A stretch of 64,000 nucleotides of DNA from positions 5,977,433-6,041,432 of the forward strand of contig NZ_AP024849.1 of NCBI RefSeq assembly GCF_019977655.1, in the 5' to 3' direction. Shown here piece by piece: positions 18,124-26,698 of this stretch (position 1 is the stretch's first letter; the number at the start of each line of letters is the position of its first letter). A model generated the notes under the pieces. That model was not told the origin of the DNA and did not search any database. It saw nothing but the letters and a program-made list of their open reading frames with translations. A program made the translations under genes and the position numbers. This stretch comes from Clostridium gelidum. GTDB taxonomy: Bacteria > Bacillota > Clostridia > Clostridiales > Clostridiaceae.

Positions 18124-18510
18124 CTAGGATTGTTCAGTTCCTTGTGCTAAGTTTATTTTACCTTTATTGTATTCTCCAGCTATAGCTTGTCTTAAATCTT
18201 CTAGGTTCTTCGCAGATAATTCAGGAATGCGCTGTAATAATAAGTTATCAAATTCATCTGCTTTAGAACTTAAAATTTGTTCTGCATTTTCTGTAATCCT
18301 AAATTTTTCTTCTATGATATTCCATACCTCTTTAGCAATATTTAACTCTTCTTCATGTCCATTAATCTTTATATTTTGTTCAACTTCCTTTTTCTTTGTA
18401 ACAAAGAATTCTATTGCTGCTCTTCCAACTTGTTTAATTATTGCTACTAAAATAGCTACTATAGCAGTAGCTGCTATTGGAGCAATTTGATTAATTAATA
18501 ATTCTGTCAT
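18124..18510 (-). CDS. Phage holin, LLH family
   Basis: This 128-residue protein has one N-terminal transmembrane helix (IAPIAATAIVAILVAIIKQV, about residues 8-27) and a long soluble helical tail, matching the LLH family of phage holins. Holins form membrane lesions that let the lysin reach the wall. It lies between xhlA and the amidase gene, the normal lysis cassette order. A GGTGG site precedes the ATG. A hairpin terminator lies just upstream (18573-18637), so its expression may depend on read-through. Confidence 0.83.
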   Translation of the reverse strand: MTELLINQIAPIAATAIVAILVAIIKQVGRAAIEFFVTKKKEVEQNIKINGHEEELNIAKEVWNIIEEKFRITENAEQILSSKADEFDNLLLQRIPELSAKNLEDLRQAIAGEYNKGKINLAQGTEQS

Positions 18511-18572
18511 TATATATACACCACCTTATGTTTTGTTATTTTATTTCATGTGCCTTATTATTTTTTCACCTC

Positions 18573-18637
18573 AAAAAAAATAACAGTCCAGTATACCATC
18601 TATTTTTCGTAAAATAGATGACGCATCTCTGAACTGC
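18573..18637 (-). terminator. Intrinsic terminator inside the lysis cassette
   Basis: On the minus strand an outer stem (CAGTTCAG / CTGGACTG) and an inner stem (CATCTATTT / AAATAGATG) are followed by a run of eight T. It lies between the co-directional xhlA-like and holin genes, so it would block holin expression unless bypassed. Confidence 0.75.
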
Positions 18638-18656
18638 TCTTTTCTTTCATAGTGAT

Positions 18657-18890
18657 TTATTTAAATATCCTTATTTGAACTGCATAAAAAAAGAAGCTTA
18701 TCAAAGCTCCTCCTATTGCAGTTATAAACCACTTCATCATATTTGTGAGTGATTCAAGATTTTCACACAAGTTTTTAAGTTCTGTTTTAAGCTCTCTTGA
18801 GTCTTGCTCTAACTTATCTAATCTGCTTCCATGATTATTAAGCCTTTTTTCGTGAGTTTCTAGTTTGTCTTGGATTAGTTCTTCATTCAT
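18657..18890 (-). CDS. xhlA: XhlA-type hemolysin/holin-associated protein
   Basis: The protein has 77 residues: a charged coiled-coil N-terminus (about residues 5-50, LETHEKRLNNHGSRLDKLEQ) and a single C-terminal transmembrane helix (about 54-73, FITAIGGALISFFFYAVQI). This is the layout of XhlA in the PBSX lysis cassette, which works with the holin. The length matches the family. A GGAAGTAA site precedes the ATG. It is the first gene of the lysis group, followed by a terminator hairpin and then the holin gene. Confidence 0.87.
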   Translation of the reverse strand: MNEELIQDKLETHEKRLNNHGSRLDKLEQDSRELKTELKNLCENLESLTNMMKWFITAIGGALISFFFYAVQIRIFK

Positions 18891-18943
18891 TTATTACTTC
18901 CTTTCTAAATAATTCATCATAATTTCATATTGTGTAACAATAT

Positions 18944-18972
18944 TAAAAGGCACCTACATTCCTGTAAGTACC
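18944..18972 (-). terminator. Intrinsic terminator upstream of xhlA
   Basis: The minus-strand stem GGTACTTACA / TGTAGGTGCC (two G-U pairs) with a GGAA loop is followed by TTTTAA. It separates the fibre genes from the lysis genes. Confidence 0.7.
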
Positions 18973-19044
18973 ATACATATTTTTATTAAAGTTATTCTAT
19001 TAAATATTTTCAGTTTTGCAGTAGCAATAATATACTTAAAATAA

Positions 19045-19860
19045 TTAGATTTCTTTTAATGTATCATTTACTTTTATATATACATTAGACATATTTTTTA
19101 ATGTTCCATCTATTTTTACATATCCATTTGAAAATCTTCTTATTTGAGAATCAATATTCATAGATATTTGAATACGAACTATTTCAAATACATTTGATTC
19201 TGTATAAACAGAATCAAGTTGTCCATCATTTGCTCTTACTCTAAACTTAGCATTTTTAATAGATATATCTGGAAGTATATAATCATAATTACATGATTTA
19301 GTATTTCCTACGTTTATCCATGAAGTCCCATTGTAATAATCTATATAATAAGTTATAGCATCTAAATTAATGTCGCTAGAGGCTGTCCATGATACAGTTA
19401 TGCTTTTTTTAGCAAAAGCTTTTGAATCACATATTACTCCTGTCGGAGCCGTTGGTGCAGCATCGGCTAATTTTACATACCAATAAGAGCCACTAACTCC
19501 ATTATCAGGATAAGTATTTGGAAGTCCAGATACATCAGATATATATGAACCTTTATTTTTTACGTTTCCTGTCATAACAGTTGCTTGATATAATATAAAT
19601 GTATCTCTATCATTTGATCTGATATGTCTTTCTGGTCCTATTTGCCACCAACCACCGGAAAATACATAAGAACCTATATAATCTCTTAGATTCCCTGCTT
19701 TTATCCATGTGTAGTTATTTGATGTTGGATCATTAGTAATTTCACGATTATCGTTATCATATCGTGGTGCATACTCATATTTAATTACACTAGAATCAAC
19801 ATTAGTATATTTATAATTAGTAGTTGCTATATTATATTTACCCCAAAATATTAAAGACAT
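19045..19860 (-). CDS. Tail-fibre-region protein with a fibronectin type III-like domain
   Basis: This 271-residue protein is not recognised as a whole. The N-terminal 135 residues are rich in Tyr, Trp and Asn (YVFSGGWWQIGPERHI). After a Pro/Ala linker (ADAAPTAPTGV) comes a fibronectin III-like domain (about residues 138-228: SKAFAKKSITVSWTASSD...TYYIDYYNGTSW). The C-terminal 40 residues contain two related ISMNIDSQIRRFSNGYVKID / MSNVYIKVND-type strands. Such mosaics are common in receptor-binding or surface-decorating parts of phage tails. It is the last gene of the fibre group, 11 bases after the preceding one. It may be an accessory adhesin, fibre cap or cargo. Confidence 0.6.
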   Translation of the reverse strand: MSLIFWGKYNIATTNYKYTNVDSSVIKYEYAPRYDNDNREITNDPTSNNYTWIKAGNLRDYIGSYVFSGGWWQIGPERHIRSNDRDTFILYQATVMTGNVKNKGSYISDVSGLPNTYPDNGVSGSYWYVKLADAAPTAPTGVICDSKAFAKKSITVSWTASSDINLDAITYYIDYYNGTSWINVGNTKSCNYDYILPDISIKNAKFRVRANDGQLDSVYTESNVFEIVRIQISMNIDSQIRRFSNGYVKIDGTLKNMSNVYIKVNDTLKEI

Positions 19861-19871
19861 TTAAATCACCT

Positions 19872-20306
19872 CTATTCATATTTAATCCAGACATCTCCAT
19901 TATTCATTTTAGAAACATCCGCTATATTTGGTGATAATATAATATTTCTTACTTGTGCAACTGTATAATCTGTATTAGTTTTTGCTTTAACTTCTCCTCC
20001 GAATGTTCCTCCAGTTATTCTTTCAGCTTGAATTTTATCTATTAAATCTTTAGTTTCAGTATCTAAACTATTAAAGTTCAAAGTACCATCAGAAATTTTT
20101 CTACCATCGATGCTAGATACTTCCTTCACTATATCTGACAATTGCGTATTAGTTATTTCTAAATCTGATTGTTTAGCAAATTCAATATTACCTACCCCAT
20201 CTCCAACAAAAAATTCTTTTGTATCAGTTGTAAATGCAGGTTCTCCTGCATCTAAAACTGGTAAATTAGCTTTAATTCCTCTTTTAAATTGTATTTTATT
20301 TGACAT
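19872..20306 (-). CDS. Short tail fibre protein with Mtd-N-like N-terminal domain
   Basis: This 144-residue protein starts with an N-terminal module (IQFKRGIKANLPVLDAGEPAF followed by TDTKEFFVGDG; landmarks only) that resembles the N-terminal domain of phage major tropism determinants and many clostridial tail fibres. The same module begins the gene immediately upstream. The remainder is a helical linker and a short tail with no recognised receptor-binding domain. It is likely a fibre subunit or a truncated copy of a fibre gene. A GGAGGAAA site precedes the ATG. Confidence 0.65.
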   Translation of the reverse strand: MSNKIQFKRGIKANLPVLDAGEPAFTTDTKEFFVGDGVGNIEFAKQSDLEITNTQLSDIVKEVSSIDGRKISDGTLNFNSLDTETKDLIDKIQAERITGGTFGGEVKAKTNTDYTVAQVRNIILSPNIADVSKMNNGDVWIKYE

Positions 20307-20333
20307 TTATTTTTCCTCCTCGTATTTTCTTTA

Positions 20334-21353
20334 TTAAAATGTTCCACCATCTATATTGCTTATTGTTACAGTTATTGAAACGTCAGTTGAACCATCAAAA
20401 CTAGTTGAACCTACTACATCACCAGTTAAGGATATATTTATAGGTGTTGCTAATTTTGTAGCGGTTCCAGCATTTCCAGATATGCTTGTCTTATTTACTA
20501 CTGCATTTGTTACAAATTTAGTAGTTGCTATTTGTGTTGTATTAGTCCCAGCATCTGCAGTTGGTGCTATTGATACTCCAGTAAATGTAGGATTTGTAAA
20601 CATTGTTTCTTTTGATTCATTTGTTACATTTCCAAGACCTACATCAGCAGATGTAAGAGTAACTATACCAGTTTTACCAGCAACACTTAATACTGCATCA
20701 GTTGGAGTCAATAATTCTTGCCAATTAGCTACTATACTTGCATCAGCAGTTTTTAATATAAATGATCTATTTAAATCTGTTCTTACTGCAACATCCCCAA
20801 CTTGTGCAGTTAGTGCTAACATTTCTATTTCTGTTGCTATAACAAAAGTATCTGTTACCGCTATTGCAGGTAATATACTTGTATCTAACTTTCCACTTTC
20901 ATCTAAGACTGGTACATTCCCTGAAGCAATACCTACATTTTTAGAAGCAGCTGTTCCAACATCACTTATTTTAGATAATGTTAATGTTGGTACATCATCT
21001 GCAGTTATATTTGTACCTGCAGTTACAGTTCCTTTTTTATCAACTGTAACTTTACTATAAGTTCCTGATGTTACTCCTGATGCTTTTTCTGTTGTTACTA
21101 TTGTTACATCACTGCTTCCATCAAATGAAACACTTCCTGTAATATCGCCACTTAAAGAAATTGTTCTAGCTGTATTTAATTTATCAGTAGTTTTTGATTT
21201 TGGTACTATATCTGGATTAATCAAAACTTTATCAGCACCATCACCTACATAAAGTTTTCCTGTGTCTAATACAAAAGCTGGTTCCCCAGCTTCTAGTGTT
21301 AAACCTCCCAGATTTGCATTATTTCCTCTTTTAATTTTTAAAGTTTGTGCCAT
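20334..21353 (-). CDS. Tail fibre protein with Mtd-N-like domain and beta-rich repeats
   Basis: This 339-residue protein has the same N-terminal module as its neighbour (LKIKRGNNANLGGLTLEAGE..LDTGKLYVGDGAD). It is followed by Thr/Ser/Val-rich beta segments of the kind found in trimeric fibres. LSGDITGSVSFDGSSDVTI near residue 68 recurs as LTGDVVGSTSFDGSTDVSI near the C-terminus, and LSVAGKTGIVTLTSADVGLGNVTN is a common phage fibre motif. It probably helps determine which cell wall the tailocin binds. It is part of an operon with the genes on either side. Confidence 0.7.
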   Translation of the reverse strand: MAQTLKIKRGNNANLGGLTLEAGEPAFVLDTGKLYVGDGADKVLINPDIVPKSKTTDKLNTARTISLSGDITGSVSFDGSSDVTIVTTEKASGVTSGTYSKVTVDKKGTVTAGTNITADDVPTLTLSKISDVGTAASKNVGIASGNVPVLDESGKLDTSILPAIAVTDTFVIATEIEMLALTAQVGDVAVRTDLNRSFILKTADASIVANWQELLTPTDAVLSVAGKTGIVTLTSADVGLGNVTNESKETMFTNPTFTGVSIAPTADAGTNTTQIATTKFVTNAVVNKTSISGNAGTATKLATPINISLTGDVVGSTSFDGSTDVSITVTISNIDGGTF

Positions 21354-21402
21354 TATATATCACTCTCTTTCATTTAATTTTTTAAATGTTTTGCTAGTCT
21401 TT

Positions 21403-21645
21403 CTAAAATACCCCACAATCAATAGGATCAATTTTTTGTTCTAACTCTATCAATGAAAAATTAATTCCATCTAACCTATCACCTAAAGTAACATGTGTTC
21501 CTCTAGCAGTTTCTACTTCTCTTCTTAATTCCTTATCCCTTATTTCCTCTACAGTTGAACCTGTCAGAGCTTCATTTTGACTGATTAGAATCAAATCACT
21601 TGAATTGGGGATAACTTGTGTTAAATCCTTAATTTTTATGTCCAT
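21403..21645 (-). CDS. Small tail fibre attachment-type protein
   Basis: This 80-residue soluble protein resembles the very N-terminal piece of long clostridial tail fibres (IKDLTQVIPNSSDLILISQ, then a helical ARGTHVTLGDRLDGI segment that recurs in phage fibres). It may be a stand-alone adaptor linking fibres to the baseplate. It is the first gene of the fibre/lysis operon, with AAGGAGGAA before the ATG. Upstream lies 696 bases of noncoding DNA with a repeated leader-like block. Confidence 0.6.
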   Translation of the reverse strand: MDIKIKDLTQVIPNSSDLILISQNEALTGSTVEEIRDKELRREVETARGTHVTLGDRLDGINFSLIELEQKIDPIDCGVF

Positions 21646-21833
21646 GATAATTCCTCCTTATTGTATAATTATTTTTTTCTTTACTTGTGGAATTCCGCAA
21701 AGGTTAATAATATTTTTTACTCAATAAAATTAAGTAATTAAATATAAATAAACCAGTAGATACTAAATATTTTTTTGTGGCTTAAGTCCACTTATCTTCA
21801 AAATATATTTTTGTTTCTACCGGATTATAAGCA

Positions 21834-21867
21834 TAATAAAAGACATCTATATTTCTATAAATGTCTT
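21834..21867 (-). terminator. Terminator-like hairpin downstream of leader block A
   Basis: A 12-bp stem (AAGACATTTATA / TATAGATGTCTT, one wobble pair) with a GAAA loop is followed on the minus strand by TTTATT. It lies between leader block A and the first fibre gene. The stem is A/T-rich, so strength is uncertain. Confidence 0.6.
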
Positions 21868-21889
21868 GGGGGATTAGGATTTTGAGAAT

Positions 21890-22015
21890 TTATGAGAGGA
21901 AACATCTTTTGTTCCCACTTACTATTATATGGCTTCTAATTGTCCATTACTTACAGACTTTCTCTAATTTTTCTATAACTTTTCTTAAATTCTCTAAATT
22001 GTTCTAAGAGAACCT
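21890..22015 (-). promoter_or_regulatory. Leader block A, copy of the block at 35341-35478
   Basis: The two blocks align over their whole length, the other copy having a 12-base insertion. On the minus strand the best-conserved part holds a TATAATAGTAAGTGGGAA segment with a possible -10 (TATAAT), preceded by phased A-tracts. No SD-linked ORF fits both copies. It lies upstream of the fibre/lysis operon. The rest of 21646-22341 shows nothing else I can support. Confidence 0.6.
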
Positions 22016-22341
22016 TTTGATTTTTTGATTTAATAACAATAAAAAATCAATAGTTTGATACTACCGCTTTATCTCTTTTCTTTAACTTTAAAATAATTTA
22101 TATTATTCTTTCAATACTTGTAATTATTAGGTCACCTTATATTGGTTTATAAATTATAACTTTTGAAATACCCTCTTGCCTGATTTAAGTTACAAGTGTT
22201 GCTTTTGTAATAAATAATTTGTTCCATTTACTACTTGAATTGGTTTGTCCAAATTATTTTAATTTGGGCTTCGGGTAGTCCTCATCTTGATATTCTATTT
22301 CCAATTAAATGGTCTTCTACTCCATATTTTCCTATGATGTA

Positions 22342-22791
22342 TTACTTTCCTGTAATTAAATCTTTATAATTATCTAATAACCCTACTGGCTTTTCTTCTC
22401 CAAACAATCTATATCTTAAATAATCATCTGTATAAATTGCTAATGGCATTAATAAGAACCATAAAAAAGCATATGGTAAACAAACCTGTCCATATAAATT
22501 CCCAAAAGTATCTGAATAATCCCATATATTAAATCCTAACCATATATTTAAAATCAATCCACTTATAAACTCTATAACTAACGTAATTACAGTACCAATT
22601 AAACATTGCTCATACATCTTTCTATTATAAAAAGCCTTATATTCATTAAGCCTCCCAATAAGAAAGGCACACAAACCACCAACTACTAACATAGATATGT
22701 TTGTCCATCCTCTCCATAGTCCCTCAATAACCATGTATAGGCTACCCATGATGAATATTAAAAGTAGGTCTTTGTATATTTTATTTTTCAC
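22342..22791 (-). CDS. Integral membrane protein, ABC-transporter type IV (CmpB-like) family, in the fibre operon
   Basis: This 149-residue protein has four to five transmembrane helices. The segment YMVIEGLWRGWTNISMLVVGG and the later NIWDYSD...PYAFLWFLLMPLAIYTDD resemble the PF06541-type putative ABC-transporter family. Members of this family turn up as small membrane proteins in clostridial phages and tailocins; the role is unknown. It overlaps the gene before it by 11 bases, so it is co-translated with the tail genes. Possible roles are a second holin, an immunity protein protecting the producer, or a moron. Confidence 0.6.
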   Translation of the reverse strand: MKNKIYKDLLLIFIMGSLYMVIEGLWRGWTNISMLVVGGLCAFLIGRLNEYKAFYNRKMYEQCLIGTVITLVIEFISGLILNIWLGFNIWDYSDTFGNLYGQVCLPYAFLWFLLMPLAIYTDDYLRYRLFGEEKPVGLLDNYKDLITGK

Positions 22792-23341
22792 TTACATCAC
22801 CTTCTAAATCAGTATCCCATGTTACTGCTTGTATTACTTCTATTTCTGTTTGTTTTAGTATATACACTTTTAATTTCTCATAACGCTTTTTCTTTTCTGT
22901 TATGTGATTAAACAAGTCACTCCCAAGCATTATGGCTTGTGTCGTTGTGAAAGGATAACATTCAGCTACACCACTTTCTTTCCAATCTAACAAATTATCT
23001 GTAGCCATACCACTAAGTATTAATTGTGCTTTTGCAACTAGTCCTTGAATATTTGCTTGGTCTCTGTCTGTACAATCAAATCTTCTACTATCTCCTAGAC
23101 AAGTGGAGTAAAACTTATTTATTATTATATCTTCACATGTACCACTCATCTCTGTTATTTTTTTAATTTGAATATCCTCCAAAGTAACTAATATTGGTTT
23201 TCCGTTTGGAAACGCCATTTTAAAGGCTGTTATAATTGTCTTTTCATCTTCCTTTGCGATAGTTTCGTCTATACACTCCAGTCCGTCGTCTTTTTGAATG
23301 TATAACACACCGTCTACATAATTTACTTTATCGAAGTCCAT
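22781..23341 (-). CDS. Tail-fibre-associated protein, DUF4376-like (putative fibre assembly factor)
   Basis: This 186-residue soluble protein has the C-terminal pattern FDCTDRDQANIQGLV...ESGVAECYPFTTTQAIMLG...KKRYEKLK, which resembles DUF4376-type domains found downstream of phage tail fibre genes. Those are thought to act as fibre chaperones or caps. It starts immediately after the stop codon of the large fibre gene and overlaps the membrane protein gene that follows. The exact role is inferred from position. Confidence 0.55.
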   Translation of the reverse strand: MDFDKVNYVDGVLYIQKDDGLECIDETIAKEDEKTIITAFKMAFPNGKPILVTLEDIQIKKITEMSGTCEDIIINKFYSTCLGDSRRFDCTDRDQANIQGLVAKAQLILSGMATDNLLDWKESGVAECYPFTTTQAIMLGSDLFNHITEKKKRYEKLKVYILKQTEIEVIQAVTWDTDLEGDVSEK

Positions 23342-26089
23342 TTAGTTTCCCCCTTCACACTTTGCCGTTATTTGTAGTATGTGAATACTAATACCATTAG
23401 CTTTTATAGCTGCCATCACGGTTGCATCTGTAGTACTCCACCTTATATGAATGTCCTTAGTGCTTACTATTACTTTTACTAAATTCATTTTATTAGTTAC
23501 ATTAACATACACGCCACCTATATTACATTCAAACTGTAGATTATTAAGTGTGATATGTGGTATGTAATCCTTAGGAACCATCGAAACTTTCAACATTGCA
23601 TACACATATGAGGTTTCACCAAACCAGTTAAGCGGCGTATAATCGGTTATATTGATTTCCTCATATTTACTTAGACCGATTAACGTATCCAGTGAACTAT
23701 CTGCCTTTTGTCTGCTATCTACAGCCTCCTGTAAACCATTAATAGCACTTACTATATCTTGACTATAACTACAACCTATTGTGCCTATCTGTGGTGCTTG
23801 TGTTGCTAGTATTTTATAGTCTACTGTGTATACTGCTGTAGGATCGAAATTAGCATTTGTTGCTCCATAGCGCTCGTTACCATAGGCAGAGGTTGTGTAT
23901 TTTCCCCAAATACTATCGTATATAGCATTTTTGTAAATAGCATTTAGTGTTTCCACTTTAGACTTAAGTAAACTACTCATAATAGTGGTGTTATTTACAT
24001 AGTAAGCAGCTGTATCAGTTTGGGGGTTTGCAACTTCCCCCAACACTACCCCACTGTCAAGGAATACGTAGTTATCCCCAACATCAAACGTAGGTATATC
24101 GCCCACTATTCTAGTATTAATGTCTGTTAGCGGTTCGGGATTAGCTAGTTTATAATGCAACCTATAACCTTCGTAGCCAGGCGCTACGTTATTCTTGCAA
24201 AAAGGCAATAAATAATATGAACCGCTATCGGAATTATCTGTTTTAATGAGTACAGGACTAGAAGACCATGAAGAAGTAATGCTACCATTAACTGTTATAT
24301 TGTTACCACTCATTGACTGTATGCTGTATAGCCCCCCCGATTTAAGATAAACTAAGTCACTAACCTTGAACTTAGATGCATCGTCAACCGTAATAGTGCT
24401 TGTCGCAGTTGTAAAAGTGGAAGTTATATTAGCACTTACTATACATGACGGATATAAACCATCTACTACACTGACATATATGATACATCTACTATTATAT
24501 ACATATGACGATTTCCACCCATTCATAAACGCTTTAGCTTCATCAGCATTAGGGGCTATACTCTCTATAAAGCCTGTGTCGATGTCCGCTACTGAAATAT
24601 ATACATTACCACCGCTACTGGATATACTAAACTGGTCTTTTGCGGTAAAGGAATTAGCATATATATTTGAAACTATATCACCATTATATTTAGTTAAACA
24701 GCCAGTACGGTCAACATTTGGAATAGGCTTTAATGAATTAGCAGCTAAATATATACGTTTAAATCCTGCGTAATCATCATAATATTGCCAGTCATAGTCC
24801 TTACCAAACAATGGTGGCGTATGCCTAGTATTTTTCAACCCTGTTACTTCTCCATTTTCATAGGTAAAGCTATCTCCATCAGCAAAGTTACCTTCTATAA
24901 CAGTTCGCTCTAGCCTACAGGTTTTATACTCTGTTAGGGCTACAGTTCCTTCTACTAACATTATTGAATCTGCGATGCCTGTTCCTAAAGTAGCGTTGCG
25001 AATAAGTATACACATCTTAGAGTTTGCTCCAGTATTAAATGTGCCTACTCCTGTTTTAACAATTATATTCTTTGTTAAATCTGTCACCCATATATTTGCA
25101 TTCCCACTTATATTACCGCTCAAATAGTAGTCAGTATTTGGTTTAACGTCTACTAACTGGCTTACAAAACAGTTGTTTGTAGCGGTTACTAATTTGAACT
25201 TACCACTATCTACTGATAAAGAAGTTGTGCTAATGTCGGGTATCCAATAACCAATGCCTTTCTCAGTATTACCATTTATCACGATATTATCATGGCGAAT
25301 TTCTATTAATGGATTGGTAAGACATGAATAACTATCTACATAAGGACTTGGAGTAAAGTTAGTATCGTTATACTGTGCTTGTGTTATTTCTTCTAGCATT
25401 ATTCCGTCAAAGTTTACATAACCTGCATTTACAGTGGCATCCCCTGTAGTTATAGACAATCCAAATTTTGTTATACTGGCATCCCCTTGAAACTTTACAT
25501 ACTTTCTAGTCCAAGCGGTGCTAGACACAATAGCCGAGCCATATGATTTACTGCCATCAGTATTCCTACAAGCTACATAGCCACCTGCTAGACCATCACT
25601 AGACTTCATATAACCACTAAAACAATAGTATTTGGATGAATCTAATATAGTACCATAGTCCTTCATTTGTGCTGAACTTGTATTTCCTGTCCCACTTAGC
25701 AATTTATACTTTATACTGTTTGTACCGAACATCTTTGCTGTAGAGTCCAAGACAAAGGTTTGAGGTGTACTTGCATAAATTAAAATAAACTTACTAACAT
25801 CTTCACAATTTCCGTCACGTCCTAAAAGGTTAATGGCGGTTTTACCTACCATTGTAAAGCGTGGATTTACTGCTACTTTCCCGGTGTTTTTAATTACGTT
25901 GTTCATTCCATAAGCTATGGTTGGAGTTGTAACAACTGAATTTGAAATATCTTTCGCTAATTCTGACAATGCCGTATTAACTTCTTTTAATTTTATGTCA
26001 ATAACATCAGCATTATAATTAAAATTTTGAATATCGACAATATCAGTACCTTCTGGTTTTTTTAGTCCATAATTTGTAGTAGTTAACAT
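23342..26089 (-). CDS. Large tail fibre / receptor-binding protein
   Basis: This 915-residue protein begins with the usual clostridial fibre opening (TTNYGLKKPEGTDIVDIQNF), which attaches to the baseplate. It continues through several beta-rich, probably carbohydrate-binding modules; two related segments read like galactose-binding-type domains (FVLDSTAKMFGTNSIKYKL near residue 115, YCFSGYMKSSDGL near 155). The C-terminus is a beta-rich tip. It corresponds in position to XkdV of PBSX. The DNA is visibly less A/T-rich than the neighbouring tail genes, a hint that it was exchanged. It probably sets the killing range. Confidence 0.8.
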   Translation of the reverse strand: MLTTTNYGLKKPEGTDIVDIQNFNYNADVIDIKLKEVNTALSELAKDISNSVVTTPTIAYGMNNVIKNTGKVAVNPRFTMVGKTAINLLGRDGNCEDVSKFILIYASTPQTFVLDSTAKMFGTNSIKYKLLSGTGNTSSAQMKDYGTILDSSKYYCFSGYMKSSDGLAGGYVACRNTDGSKSYGSAIVSSTAWTRKYVKFQGDASITKFGLSITTGDATVNAGYVNFDGIMLEEITQAQYNDTNFTPSPYVDSYSCLTNPLIEIRHDNIVINGNTEKGIGYWIPDISTTSLSVDSGKFKLVTATNNCFVSQLVDVKPNTDYYLSGNISGNANIWVTDLTKNIIVKTGVGTFNTGANSKMCILIRNATLGTGIADSIMLVEGTVALTEYKTCRLERTVIEGNFADGDSFTYENGEVTGLKNTRHTPPLFGKDYDWQYYDDYAGFKRIYLAANSLKPIPNVDRTGCLTKYNGDIVSNIYANSFTAKDQFSISSSGGNVYISVADIDTGFIESIAPNADEAKAFMNGWKSSYVYNSRCIIYVSVVDGLYPSCIVSANITSTFTTATSTITVDDASKFKVSDLVYLKSGGLYSIQSMSGNNITVNGSITSSWSSSPVLIKTDNSDSGSYYLLPFCKNNVAPGYEGYRLHYKLANPEPLTDINTRIVGDIPTFDVGDNYVFLDSGVVLGEVANPQTDTAAYYVNNTTIMSSLLKSKVETLNAIYKNAIYDSIWGKYTTSAYGNERYGATNANFDPTAVYTVDYKILATQAPQIGTIGCSYSQDIVSAINGLQEAVDSRQKADSSLDTLIGLSKYEEINITDYTPLNWFGETSYVYAMLKVSMVPKDYIPHITLNNLQFECNIGGVYVNVTNKMNLVKVIVSTKDIHIRWSTTDATVMAAIKANGISIHILQITAKCEGGN

Positions 26090-26107
26090 TTAATCACTCT
26101 CCTTTTA

Positions 26108-26698
26108 TTAATAAACTTTCAATTCGTCCCAAGTCTTTACTTCAGAACTAATCCAAGTTAAATTCTTTTCTTTTAGTACGTTCCAAACTGTATAAGTGTA
26201 TTCAAATACATATCCTAAGTGTGCTGGTTTTATATCTTCTAACATATTTTTAAATGCTTCCATATTTTTAGGAATCCCTTTAATACCTATAAACTTCACT
26301 ATAAAAGAGTAGTTAGCATTGTTTTCTATAATGTTTACTTCTCCGCCACTAAAAGATTCAGCAACATTTTTAATCATTTCTTTTGTTGTTGTACCTTGAC
26401 CACGTTTTTTAGCTTTTAGAACTGTTCTTCTATCTTCGTAATTCATATTTAAGTTAGTATCAATTCCATATTCATCTTCCCAATAAATAAGCCCCCATGT
26501 GGCAGTATTTATAAAGAATTGATTAAGTAAATCTTTTGAGTAATATAAAAGACTGCCTAATTCAGTGCCTTGCACATCATAGATAGCCTTCATCTCTGAT
26601 ATTTCACTAATAAAAGTGGGTACATATTTAGTTAAATCAATTTTGTACTTATTAAGCTTTTCTATAAAATTATCTATTTTATTAGGATAAAAACTCAC
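26108..26698 (-). CDS. Baseplate protein, XkdU/DUF2313 (YmfQ) family
   Basis: This 196-residue protein matches the XkdU/YmfQ family in length and order: an N-terminal helical stretch, IYDVQGTELGSLLYYSKDLLNQFFINTATWGLIYWEDEYGI (landmarks only), then the family's EDRRTVLKAKKRGQGTTT and the C-terminal DIKPAHLGYVFEYTY. These proteins connect the baseplate wedge to fibres in contractile tails. It directly follows the baseplate J gene with no gap and precedes the fibre gene by 18 bases. Confidence 0.88.
   Translation of the reverse strand: MSFYPNKIDNFIEKLNKYKIDLTKYVPTFISEISEMKAIYDVQGTELGSLLYYSKDLLNQFFINTATWGLIYWEDEYGIDTNLNMNYEDRRTVLKAKKRGQGTTTKEMIKNVAESFSGGEVNIIENNANYSFIVKFIGIKGIPKNMEAFKNMLEDIKPAHLGYVFEYTYTVWNVLKEKNLTWISSEVKTWDELKVY

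Noticed and set aside
19872..21353. Diversity-generating retroelement (because of the Mtd-N-like domains)
   Set aside because: There is no reverse transcriptase and no template/variable repeat pair in the window.
21770..21880. A coding-looking minus-strand stretch (YYAYNPVETKIYFEDK) near the block A terminator
   Set aside because: There is no start codon or Shine-Dalgarno sequence and an in-frame stop lies just upstream. The same position next to block B has unrelated sequence, so it may be a remnant but cannot be supported as a gene.
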